Source: Erpobdella octoculata (lineage: Eukaryota > Annelida > Clitellata > Hirudinida > Erpobdellidae). Taken from it: a DNA stretch of 64,000 nt. Of this stretch, positions 26,429-40,851 are shown in pieces. Each line of letters opens with the position of its first letter. The stretch's first letter is position 1. The DNA lies in contig OZ022245.1 in NCBI GenBank assembly GCA_963978895.1, positions 3,306,121 through 3,370,120 on the forward strand. The letters are read 5' to 3'. The notes under the pieces were generated by a model. That model was not told the DNA's origin and did no database searches. It saw only the letters and a list, made by a program, of their open reading frames with translations. The position numbers and the translations under genes were made by a program.

Positions 26429-26488
<60 letters not shown>

Positions 26489-27598
26489 GTCATCGTCATC
26501 ACCGTCGTTGTCATAACTCACGTTATCTCTAACGTCAACGTTGACTTTGCATTTCTTAACAAGAACTTTCATCTGCAGAACATCATTTCTCTGGGCTGCT
26601 TCCAGCATGAGAATCTCCGACCGAGAAACTGTAAAAACAAATTCAAACTGTTTTTGTATATTTTTTGGAATCCGTAGCAAGCTTTTGTCACTTTGTTTTT
26701 CCAACTGAATTTTGTTTTTTCACCATTTGTTTCTAATATGCATAGGGATCAAGTAAGTCGTAAAAAACCATGTTTTTTCACAAATTATTGCAGAAATGTT
26801 ACTTTTAAAACGATTTTTTGAATTTATGTATGTAAGCATCCATATAACTGTGTTTAATCTGTTTTTGTTTTAAAACAAAGATACTTAATATTTTTAATTG
26901 AAATTTTTATTTTTATTTTTCAAACTTTAATAAAATGCATTGTCATGAGGAGTGAGCCTATATTCTAATTTTCAGCTCTATTGGATGACGGGAAGTTAGT
27001 TAATTTTTACTTTCAATGTTTGCAAACATTCAAGCAAGCAAGCAAGTAAAACCGGTGGTGAAGTTAATATAAGGGATTTAAAAAAGCTGTTTCTAGGAGT
27101 TTATTTATTTGAAGAAATTTTAAAACTGTTAGCTTCAAAAATTAACAAAATTTAAAACTTAATATATGTAAATTTTTATGAAACTGATATTTCAAGGACC
27201 TATATAAATAATAACATTTAAAAATACAGTATTCTTATTAATAATTTATATTACAAATCTGTGTATATCAGTCCATCCATAAATGTATTTAGAATGAAAA
27301 AAGTATATATCGAAGTTTGAATTGAATCAAACACCTCTGGTCAGCTAAACATTTTTTTTTGGAAAAATTAATAGTTAAAAATGTTATTCGGAGGGTTTTA
27401 ATTTAGAGGGTTTTTAGCCGTTCCACTCAAGTTGTCGGTGGATGAACCATTTCTAACTTGTTGAACAAATATCAGATACGAACGAGAGGTTTTCTGGCAG
27501 AAAGTGGACAAGCCGCAGTCTCCATCTCCTTCTCCAGTGGAAGTTTCGTCAAAGTTAAGATCTTCAAAAGACACTGATCTGCCAATACTGCTGACCAT
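17487..27598 (-). CDS. Ankyrin-repeat and death-domain protein, ANKDD1-like
   Basis: Firm exons: 26628-26522, 25459-25361, 24650-24558, 24405-24301, 23895-23794, 23540-23442, 23153-23058, 22717-22550, 22028-21921, 21633-21535, 21444-21331, 21252-20400, 19028-18441, 18044-17907, 17548-17487. They give 2831 nt, about 942 residues, with every junction in phase. A probable first exon starts at 27598 (MVSSIGRSVSFEDLNFDE); its donor is unresolved. The N-terminal half is about ten ankyrin repeats, one per exon (for example AGCTALHYASAFGHLECVKV). The C-terminal death domain runs from VFWKVSHKHMKRGEWKNLAK through GYRLLLIWFECF to LAEKLRRKL and ends KKCVIS. The ankyrin order, the death-domain signature and the ENPAKELYEAFVAIGNRKLA block match vertebrate ANKDD1A/B as I know them. 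Those are about 500 residues. The excess here is an acidic linker: exon 21252-20400 with 5-residue GHDDE/GHDTK repeats, and part of exon 19028-18441. Function in the family is poorly defined; cytoplasmic adaptor is likely. Confidence 0.85.
17645..17886. mobile_element. hAT-type MITE, 242 bp
   Basis: Left end CAGTGTTGGGAAAGTATTTC and right end GAAATACTTACCCAACACTG form terminal inverted repeats. Both sides carry the 8-bp duplication CTCTTAAG (17637-17644, 17887-17894). The inside is AT-rich with inverted TATTTGAAATA motifs and has no coding capacity. It sits in the last intron of the ankyrin/death-domain gene, 20 bp from an exon border. Confidence 0.92.
18113..18215. repeat. (AGGTC)n-like minisatellite
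   Basis: Tandem GGTCA/GATCAGGTCAG units in the intron between exons 18441 and 18044 of the ANKDD1-like gene. Confidence 0.85.
19040..19275. repeat. 15-bp tandem repeat (TTAGTTGTTTATGAA), about 15 copies
   Basis: A near-perfect array ending about 12 bp from the splice acceptor at 19028 of the ANKDD1-like gene. On the coding (minus) strand the unit reads TTCATAAACAACTAA, so each junction forms an ACTAAT motif. The plus-strand Tyr-Glu-Leu-Val open frame is an artefact. Confidence 0.9.
19524..19868 (+). repeat. Family D dispersed repeat, copy 1
   Basis: Matches 63111-63486 (inverted) over nearly its full length, including ATGCAAAATTTGAAAAAATC, CTATCATCAGGAAGTGACTC, a (GACAGAGAAACA)n segment and an end CGACGAGTTAATAAAAGCAT. 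Bounds come from comparing the two copies. No coding capacity and no recognised class. Confidence 0.8.
20020..20112. repeat. 12-bp tandem repeat (GAAAACCCTCAA)
   Basis: About seven to eight tandem units between two family D copies, in an intron of the ANKDD1-like gene. Confidence 0.85.
20120..20357 (+). repeat. Family D dispersed repeat, copy 2 (3' part)
   Basis: Repeats the 3' two thirds of copy 1 about 0.45 kb away, with an expanded (GACAGAGAAACA)n array. It begins 43 bp from the splice donor of the His/Asp-rich exon (20400). Open frames reading SVCF are artefacts of this array. Confidence 0.8.
22120..22545. repeat. 35-bp minisatellite, about 12 copies
   Basis: Tandem unit GATATTGTTACAATAATATT plus a TTATTTTATTTATTA segment, with few substitutions (C/T at one site, two units with TATATAGAT). 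It fills the intron between exons 22550 and 22028 of the ANKDD1-like gene and stops within about 10 bp of the exon at 22550. Confidence 0.9.
26310..26516. repeat. (ATC)n trinucleotide repeat
   Basis: Starts within a few bases of the donor of the first firm ankyrin exon (26522) and contains an uninterrupted run of about 70 bp. Poly-Asp, poly-Met and poly-Ile frames here are intronic artefacts: the ankyrin exon splices out at AAC|gtgagt. Confidence 0.9.
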
Positions 27599-28270
27599 TT
27601 TTGTCCAGAAAGTACGGAAGCACGAAAAAATCCAGACAACGGTGGATATAACCTTACATAGCTTATCGGCTGCTAAAATAACGAAAGTTTACACAAAAGT
27701 GTTCATATTTTTTTAAAATTATACATCAATCTACTGCTGTCCATCTGCAGAATCTTTCTAAAAACTTACATTATTGTGTTATTTTATATAAATATTTTTA
27801 ATAATTCCGTGAGATTTTCAAGTGTAAACACTCTCGAGAGGTAAACGTTTACATATTCGACATCAAATCTGACAGTGACTATTGTACATCAACGATGAAT
27901 AAACTTGAAAGAGAGCTAGCGTATGCGTGCATATATAACTTCTGAATTGCTAATGACCTTAGTATTGTACTACGGCGCTAGGACGTCTGCTTGTAGGTAT
28001 ATTGTTTGTTTACAGAGAGCCGATGAATGTCTCCCAGTTGACTCTAATAATTTAAATTTAATTGTAAACACACAAACTGAATTTGTTCCGTTGAATAATC
28101 GCAAACAGCTACTCACAAATTCTATCTTCAGGATGCCACAAATTTTATGACTGAGAGTTTTTAATGTGCAAAACGTTTGCTGCAATGTTTGAATTTTCCA
28201 GAACGAATAAATTTATAGTTTAACATAATTTATAAATTCATCTTATGACATGCTTTAGTTCTATATATAT
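27599..28270. other. Upstream region of the ANKDD1-like gene
   Basis: AT-rich sequence presumed to hold the 5' UTR and promoter of the leftward gene. A 75-codon open frame on the plus strand (27923-28150) shows no motif or splice context. I see no further gene. Confidence 0.4.
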
Positions 28271-28274
28271 ATAC

Positions 28275-28610
28275 TAGCGGGGTACCCGGCGTTGCCCGGG
28301 GTTTTTATAGGTTTTTCTATCGTTCTCTTTTGCCCCCATTTTCTTCCGTTCCCAGTCGCTTTCCCGTTCTTGATTGCTTTCCCGTTCCCAGTCGCTTTTC
28401 CACTCTCGCTCGCACTCCCACTTCCTCTCCCTTTCCCGCTTGCTCTTTCGCTCCCGGTCGCTTTTCCGTTCCCGCTTGCTCTCCCGTTTCCGTTCCCGCT
28501 TATTCTCTAGTTTCTATTCCGCTCGCTCTCCCGTTCCCGTTTCCACTCTCTCTCTCGTTCCCGCTCAGGTTGTGATGATGTTAAGAAGAGCTTTTGCGTT
28601 AAAAGAAATC
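28275..28610 (+). repeat. Family B interspersed repeat
   Basis: Starts ACTAGCGGGGTACCCGGCGT then TGCCCGGGG and contains the CCCGTTCCCGCTCGCTCT-type array. It lacks the terminal tail seen at 14968-15360. It is preceded by a short (TA)n. Confidence 0.8.
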
Positions 28611-29252
28611 TGAACAAGGTAGCTACTCCTAAATCTTGACATCTGCTCAGCTCGGGTGACATCCGCCGGTTCATCAACAAAAAACGTAAATATTTATTTT
28701 ATTTTTTTTAATTTTCAACAAAAGCTTCTTAAGTGTTATTCGATGCATTATATCGACGATGTCGTTTTGCATGTAGCTAACATATTTTTTGGTCTATTGT
28801 TTTAAAGCATACGTATACTCTGGATCACGTGATCCCCTTATTTAACTTTACCTCACCCACTGTTTTCCGTCTTGGACTCAAAACACATTTGTGTAATCAG
28901 TTCATGTCCGAGCGTTATTGAACGCCACGGAAATAACGCTATAAAAATTTAAATTGATTGAATTGATTGATTAATTACAACATGATAAATATTATACATA
29001 AAGTTTATTAATTGTGACAATTTTTGCTTATTTTATTTTATTTTATTCTTTAGTGATCAGTTATTAGGGGAAAAAGTTTATAAGGTTCTGAATTTTTTTT
29101 GAAAAAGTCTTTACGATTAACCCCCCCCTGGTTATCAGCTATTTTATATTTTAGGGAAAAAGTATAGCATTTCCATGATAAAATTCCATGATTTGAGAGT
29201 TTTAAAAAAATTCCCCCTTTCAAAGATTTTGCTGAAATGACGCCTTTGTAAT
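28611..29252. other. Intergenic, no gene seen
   Basis: AT-rich sequence. The last 170 bp (CCCCCCCTGGTTATCAGCTA and the following TTTTGCTGAAATGACG) resembles dispersed segments near 13870-14060, 14700-14830, 17030-17100 and 46230-46320. It is therefore probably an old repeat. Confidence 0.4.
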
Positions 29253-29985
29253 CAGGGGCGCAACTAAGGGGGCCAAATCGGAGGGTCCAGCAATTTTTCT
29301 AAATTCAATGAGTTTTTTTTTTGGGGGGGTGCTACATTTATTCATAAACTTATTTTTTTTACAATTGATTTAGTCAAAATATTTTTTCCCTGCGGCGGGC
29401 TTTCTTCAATTTTTTTTAAATTTTAGCAAGCCCCCTCAGGCCTAAAGGAAGGCCCTGCAATTTTCTCCAAATATTAGGGGTTTTTCTTTGGGTGGGGATG
29501 TTACAGTTATTCATAAACTTTTTTTACAATTTCTTCAACTGGTTTGAGACTGAGTTTGACTATCTTCAGTTTGCAGTCCTTATTTTCTATCATTAATAAA
29601 CTCTTAAAGATACAAAAAAAACTGCAGACTGAAGATAGTCAAAAAAATTTTCGCCTGCGGCGCGCTTTCTTCCTTTTCTTAACATTTTAGCAAGCCCCCC
29701 CAGGCCTAAAGGAAGGCCCTGCAATTTTTACAAAGATGAGGGGGTTTTCTTTGAGTGGGAGTGCTGCATTTATTCATAAACTTATTTTTTTACAATTGCT
29801 TTAACTGGTTTGAGTCTGAGTTTGCAGTCTTTCTTCTTTTTTTTTTTATTAATAAATGATTAAAGATACCAAAAAAAAAGACTGCAGACTAATGATAGTC
29901 AACAGATTTTTTTTGACTGCGGCGGGCTTTTTTCACTTTTTCACACTTGACCCCCCCCCAGCACTTTTTGTTGGTTGCGCCCCTG
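29253..29985. mobile_element. hAT-type MITE, 733 bp, upstream of reductase copy 1
   Basis: Terminal inverted repeats CAGGGGCGCAAC and GTTGCGCCCCTG with flanking 8-bp duplications TTTGTAAT (29245-29252) and CTTGTAAT (29986-29993), one mismatch. The interior has internally duplicated blocks (CAAGCCCCCTCAGGCCTAAA; CTGCAGACTGAAGATAGTC) and no coding capacity. The paralogous position upstream of reductase copy 2 (about 46318) is empty, so the insertion is younger than the duplication. Confidence 0.9.
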
Positions 29986-29993
29986 CTTGTAAT

Positions 29994-30656
29994 CGACCAC
30001 AACTACAACAACGGCCTACGTTATAAACTCATGAACATACCTAAAACGCAATCATCCGTGATATGTCACATGCCGCAATAAAATTTCATAAAACGAAAAT
30101 ATCATTATAATGAGAATCATGCCAATAATGATCAGTGGCAGATCCAGAAATTCCCGGTGGGGGATATGCAGGGACGTCATTTCAACAAAACCATGAAATC
30201 CAGGATGGCTTAAAGACCCACGCGATCTAGCATTTTATCCTCATAATTCTAACATTTTCTTTCCAAATAAGATGATGACCGGGGGAGTAGTAGTAAGTAC
30301 TTTTTTTAAGTGTGTGTGTGTGGAAAACATCCATTTTCTAACACAAAAATATTTTTATGAACAATCAGGTTGGCAAGGGCTTTCTCCAAACTTCCTGAAT
30401 TTGAAACTCATAGTAATCTTTATTTTCTTGCATAGTTCGTAACTTAATTATTGTTTTCAAGTTTGAACTTTGATCAACTGATCAACGAATATTGTAATTT
30501 AAAGACTTCTTTGCATTGCATACTCTAATAGGCTCGCGCTGTTTAATGTTTAGGTAGGCCATCAGTTTCGTTGGTACTCACTGAAGTTCGCTAGTTTCTT
30601 CGTTGGCGTATAATTTTAATAATTTTTAGATATTTCGTGATTTTATAAATTTAAAA
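29994..30656 (+). promoter_or_regulatory. Upstream region of reductase copy 1, conserved with copy 2
   Basis: Aligns by eye with 46318-47018 upstream of copy 2, sharing AATAAAATTTCAT, GATCAGTGGCAGATCCAGAA, GGGACGTCATTTCAACAAAA and GAACAGTTCGCTAGTTTCT-like segments. The shared block shows that the duplication included at least 650 bp upstream of the start codon and so probably the promoter. No TATA box is evident. Confidence 0.55.
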
Positions 30657-34702
<4,046 letters not shown>

Positions 34703-34846
34703 ACTGCGCTCCTGTGCGGTGTTGCGTTATTCTTTACACGTTAAAAAAGGCTTTTCTGCTAAAAAGAAATGAAATTTAGCTTTAATTATTATTTCAAAAT
34801 CCAAATACAGCTTTATTTTTTATCGGTTGAGTTCTACATTTGTTTC

Positions 34847-34852
34847 AATAAA
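34847..34852 (+). terminator. Polyadenylation signal AATAAA of reductase copy 1
   Basis: Lies 145 bp after the stop codon in a stretch (TTTGTTTCAATAAAG) conserved in copy 2. Confidence 0.7.
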
Positions 34853-34869
34853 GATTTTCTCAAAAAAGG

Positions 34870-35427
34870 TTATATTGCGCATACCACATGTTGTAACTGA
34901 GATGCTTTTGTTTATTTTTGATTGTTACAATTTAGTATATTTACATGGTTTAGAGTGGTTCAGAAGAGAACTTTTATGAGAACAACTACATCAAAAATAA
35001 GAAGTATATTCATAGTGCGTGTCTGTCCAGTGGCGTAGCGAAGGGGTCAGAGAGAAGCATCTGCTCCAGGGCGAAAAGGAAAAAGGAAAGTCAACAATTT
35101 TATCAAATTTCAGTCATTTTTGAACACGTAAAACATGTAAAATGAACAAATTGTGTTTTTGCACACTTTCACACAAATGATTTCCGAAATATTCTTGAGA
35201 AGGGGGCTCTCTGAGCCCCGTATATGGCTCGGGCGCCTTCGGCTACTTCGGTCTGGTCGTCCAATTGGGAAGACATTGGAGCACGAGGGGCGCAATAAAA
35301 GTTTAACGAAAAGATTTTTGAGTAATTGTAGTCTCGAACAGCGAGTTTTATACCGAAAAGTCGAGAATTTGGCTCGAAATGTTGTTTCTGCCAAATGGCG
35401 AGTTGTATTTCTTAGAGCATGTCTCAA

Positions 35428-35491
<64 letters not shown>

Positions 35492-35594
35492 GCACATACA
35501 CATACATACATACATACACACATACATACGCACATACATATATATAGTTCCCGCTCCGCTACATACATACATACAAACATTCATATATATTTAC
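34870..35594. other. Intergenic, repeat remnants
   Basis: Contains a solo hAT-like end (CAGTGGCGTAGCGAAGGGG at 35029) without a visible partner, a hairpin-rich stretch (CTCTGAGCCCCGTATATGGC, 35209-35240) and TA/CATA microsatellites (35431-35545). No gene is seen. Confidence 0.5.
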
Positions 35595-37624
<2,030 letters not shown>

Positions 37625-37889
37625 ATTTTAATTCCTTTCAATTAGTTGTATCTTTTACCATTTAGTCACTGCATTTTATTTTTAAAAAGTTAAACGGCTC
37701 TGATGATGGCAAAAAATTGCCGAAATAGATCTATTAGCCTATAAGATTATGGAGTTTGTGTTTGAGAATAAATTATTTTTAAACCGATTTAGAGTATTGG
37801 AAAAAATTAAAAATAAAATCGATTCAGCCAAGTGCGCCACTTTTTTCAATCGAGTTTGCCTAAAAGAACATATAGCGCCGAAGTATTCA
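37625..37889 (+). repeat. 5' pseudo-LTR of the Penelope-like element
   Basis: Direct repeat of 40503-40769 with almost no differences by eye. It contains a hammerhead motif (37696-37739) and the first 47 codons of the element's ORF, which begins inside this repeat. Confidence 0.9.
37696..37739 (+). ncRNA. Hammerhead ribozyme, 5' copy
   Basis: Core CTGATGA (37700-37706) and GAAA (37722-37725). Stem I: GGCT (37696-37699) with AGCC (37736-37739), four pairs. Stem II: GGCAA/TTGCC with an AAAA loop. Stem III: the closing A pairs with T37734 around a self-complementary TAGATCTA. Predicted cleavage follows T37735, in the expected U-H position. The one departure from consensus is an extra T (37707) between the core and stem II. 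A short stem III is typical of hammerheads in Penelope-like elements; the palindrome would suit pairing between two copies. Confidence 0.82.
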
Positions 37890-40394
37890 AAAACTACTAC
37901 TTGCTCGATTTCGGCTACAAATCGAAATGCAAAAGTTGAAGATCTTCTACAATCTCAGATTGTGCAGAAAGAACGAGAACTTAAAGAATTACAGGCAAGG
38001 TACGCAGAAGAAATGTCTACAACCACAGAAGACAACTTTGGTACAGACGTCCATAAATTCCTCCAACTTGTCAACGAACACTTTACGAAATCCGAACGTG
38101 TGAAGGAAGTTAAAATTGTTAAAAAACTTTCTCGATTGTATGGAGGTCTGTTACTATTTAAACAAAATTGTACTACATACGTTAATTTGTCCGATTATAA
38201 ATTGTCTGACGATGAATGTGACTTTTTAATGCTCGGTTATAATTATCATTTACGTAAACCTTATGATCAACTACACAAACAAACCGAACTTGAAATATTG
38301 TACAATGATATCTTAAATTTAGAAGCCAAAAATAAAATTACTGTAAAATCAACTTTGAAGCCTCTATTACTAGCTGAAGGTTATAAACATCGATGCTCAA
38401 ATTTTAAGTCTACCTTACCTAAGAAGTTATTGAATGCTGCCTCTCAACTACGTAAAAATACTCAGATAATTATTCGTAAAGCTGACAAATCACCTACGTA
38501 CGTCATTTTAAATCGTGACAATTATTTTTCCAAACTCAATACAATTCTCTCTGACAGCTCTAAATTTCAAAAAGTGAAAGCTGATCCTACTGTTAAGATC
38601 AGATCTAAACTAAATAAGATCATTGCGACTCTTATTAAAAAGAAGATAACAATTTTTTCTAAAATAATAGGTGACTATAAACCTGGTTATATTTACGGTA
38701 ATGTTAAAATACATAAGAAAGATAACTCATTAAGACCTATTATTTCACAATGTCCTGCTGTTACTTATAATGTTGCTAAAGAAATTAATAAAATTATTTC
38801 TCCTTATTGTCCTTCTCAATATAGTCTTAAATCTTCTTATGATTTTGTTGATCTTATTCATAGTAATGGAAGTTCTAATATAATTGCGTCTTTAGATGTT
38901 GAAAGTTTGTTTACCAACGTACCTGTTATAGACACTATAAATATAATTTGTAAGTGTGTTTATTCACATCCTAGTATTCAACCTCCTCAAATCAGCCCTG
39001 AAGTCTTGAAAGAATTACTTTATATATGTACAACGCAATCTCCTTTTTTATCACCTAATGGAGACTTATATGTACAAATTGACGGTGTAGCTATGGGGTC
39101 CCCGTTGGGCCCGACTTTCGCTAATTTTTATATGGGTGATCTTGAAGCACGTGTATTTGAAAATCACACCAAACCTTTTCTGTATTGCCGTTATGTTGAT
39201 GATATATTTGTTTCAGTTGATAACTTAGAAGAACTATTTAAACTGAGAGATGCATTTGTAAACAATTCTAAACTACAATTTACTTATGAACTTGCTAATA
39301 ATAAACATCAAATTCCTTTTTTGGATACTTTAGTTACACGAAATGTATCAAAACTATCTTGCCAGGTCTATACTAAACCCACAAACACAGGCAATTGTCT
39401 TAATTATAATAGCGATTGTCCTGAAAGATATAAGCTAAATGTAATCAATAATTATATTAATAGGGCCTATAAATTTTCCGAAACATGGTCTGATTTTCAC
39501 CATGAAATTCTACAAGTGAAACAACTTTTGATAAATAATAATTATTCTAATTCTATTGTTGATTCAACTATAAATAAATTTATGTCACGTATTACTGATA
39601 AAAAACATGTTTCAAAACCTAATACCAATAACTCATCAAATTCTTGTATAATTCCATTATATTATGCTAATCAGATGTCTAATAATTATAAAATAGATGA
39701 AAAAATGTTGAAAAACATTGTGTATGATAATATTAAGGTTGTAAATAAAGATAATACACTCAGGTTACACATCTATTATAACAATGGAAAAACTCATAAT
39801 CTTTTAATTAAAAATAGTGTAAATAATGTTTCTAGCCCTGTAGCACAAACCAACCTAGTGTACCAATTTTCGTGTCCGTTTCCACATGGTCAGGTGGAAA
39901 ATTACATTGGTCATACTAGAACTACTCTGTCTCGTAGATTGACTATGCATTGTCAAAGTGGTGCCATATACCAACATATGTCAACACAACATTCAATCAA
40001 ACCATCACATAAATTTCTAATTGATAACACCAGTATACTAATGAAAGAAAATCAACCCATTAAGTTAAAATTAAAAGAAGCTTTAGCTATTAATAAATGT
40101 AAGCCTTTAATTAATAAACAATGGTATTCTTTTGATTTAACTCTTAAACTTTTTGGTTCTCTAAATAGTATTAAAACTAATAATAATAATAATAAATGTT
40201 TTAACTCATCTACAACTTCTGTTAAAAATATGCATGTTAATAGTGCCAATGTTTCTTCAGGTATTTCTTCGTTGAATGAATGTTTTGTACCAGACGTTTG
40301 TGTTTCAAAGGTTATAGATAATGTTTGTGATTCTTCTTCCAGTCACGTCCTTGAAGTTGACTGTAATTCCGTTGTTAAAGGCTTTACTAACTGA
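37749..40394 (+). CDS. Penelope-like element reverse transcriptase with GIY-YIG endonuclease, intact
   Basis: A single 881-codon frame. The N-terminus (1-47) is encoded in the pseudo-LTR. A short charged helix follows (about 63-85, KERELKELQARYAEEM). The reverse transcriptase runs from about 230: YIYGNVKIHKKDNSLRPIIS (about 312-331), SLDVESLFTNVP, AMGSPLGPTFANFYMGDLEA (about 447), the catalytic YVDDIF (about 481) and QIPFLDTLVTR. A GIY-YIG endonuclease follows at about 693-830: LVYQFSCPF, NYIGHTRTTLSRRLTMH (about 717) and KEALAINKCKPLINKQW with the expected late Glu. This RT plus C-terminal GIY-YIG order defines canonical Penelope-like elements. The HTRTTLSRRLTMH wording looks closest to the Neptune-type branch, from memory. 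No stops or frameshifts are present, so it may be recently active. The start codon chosen is the first in frame after the predicted ribozyme cleavage site. Confidence 0.93.
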   Translation: MEFVFENKLFLNRFRVLEKIKNKIDSAKCATFFNRVCLKEHIAPKYSKTTTCSISATNRNAKVEDLLQSQIVQKERELKELQARYAEEMSTTTEDNFGTDVHKFLQLVNEHFTKSERVKEVKIVKKLSRLYGGLLLFKQNCTTYVNLSDYKLSDDECDFLMLGYNYHLRKPYDQLHKQTELEILYNDILNLEAKNKITVKSTLKPLLLAEGYKHRCSNFKSTLPKKLLNAASQLRKNTQIIIRKADKSPTYVILNRDNYFSKLNTILSDSSKFQKVKADPTVKIRSKLNKIIATLIKKKITIFSKIIGDYKPGYIYGNVKIHKKDNSLRPIISQCPAVTYNVAKEINKIISPYCPSQYSLKSSYDFVDLIHSNGSSNIIASLDVESLFTNVPVIDTINIICKCVYSHPSIQPPQISPEVLKELLYICTTQSPFLSPNGDLYVQIDGVAMGSPLGPTFANFYMGDLEARVFENHTKPFLYCRYVDDIFVSVDNLEELFKLRDAFVNNSKLQFTYELANNKHQIPFLDTLVTRNVSKLSCQVYTKPTNTGNCLNYNSDCPERYKLNVINNYINRAYKFSETWSDFHHEILQVKQLLINNNYSNSIVDSTINKFMSRITDKKHVSKPNTNNSSNSCIIPLYYANQMSNNYKIDEKMLKNIVYDNIKVVNKDNTLRLHIYYNNGKTHNLLIKNSVNNVSSPVAQTNLVYQFSCPFPHGQVENYIGHTRTTLSRRLTMHCQSGAIYQHMSTQHSIKPSHKFLIDNTSILMKENQPIKLKLKEALAINKCKPLINKQWYSFDLTLKLFGSLNSIKTNNNNNKCFNSSTTSVKNMHVNSANVSSGISSLNECFVPDVCVSKVIDNVCDSSSSHVLEVDCNSVVKGFTN

Positions 40395-40502
40395 TCTTAA
40401 TTATTTAGTTATTACTGTTATTATTATAATTATTTTAATTTAAATATTTTTTATGTTGTTACATTTGTATATAATGAATTTAAATTTTATTTTAATTGTA
40501 TT

Positions 40503-40769
40503 TTAATTCCTTTCAATTAGTTGTATCTTTTACCATTTAGTCACTGCATTTTATTTTTAAAAAGTTAAACGGCTCTGATGATGGCAAAAAATTGCCGAAA
40601 TAGATCTATTAGCCTATAAGATTATGGAGTTTGTGTTTGAGAATAAATTATTTTTAAACCGATTTAGAGTATTGGAAAAAATTAAAAATAAAATCGATTC
40701 AGCCAAGTGCGCCACTTTTTTCAATCGAGTTTGCCTAAAAGAACATATAGCGCCGAAGTATTCAAAAAA
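40503..40769 (+). repeat. 3' pseudo-LTR of the Penelope-like element
   Basis: Direct repeat of 37625-37889, ending ACATATAGCGCCGAAGTATT and CAAAAAA at a (TA)n tract. The 108 bp between the ORF stop (40394) and this repeat are AT-rich with no feature. Confidence 0.9.
40571..40614 (+). ncRNA. Hammerhead ribozyme, 3' copy
   Basis: Identical to the 5' copy: CTGATGA at 40575-40581, GAAA at 40597-40600, palindromic TAGATCTA at 40601-40608 and predicted cleavage after 40610. With the 5' copy it would release a unit of 2875 nt (37736-40610) from a read-through transcript. Confidence 0.82.
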
Positions 40770-40851
40770 TATATATATATATATATATAAAAATATATAA
40801 ATGAATGTTTGTATGTATGTATGTAGCGGAGCGGGAACTATATATATGTAC

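Noticed and set aside
26297..26704. Poly-Asp protein on the minus strand
   Set aside because: Only the first part (26628-26522) is exon. The Asp run is the intronic (ATC)n repeat read past a good GTGAGT donor.
35029..35060. CAGTGGCGTAGCGAAGGGG as the start of another hAT element
   Set aside because: No matching right end or 8-bp duplication could be found; noted only as a possible solo end.
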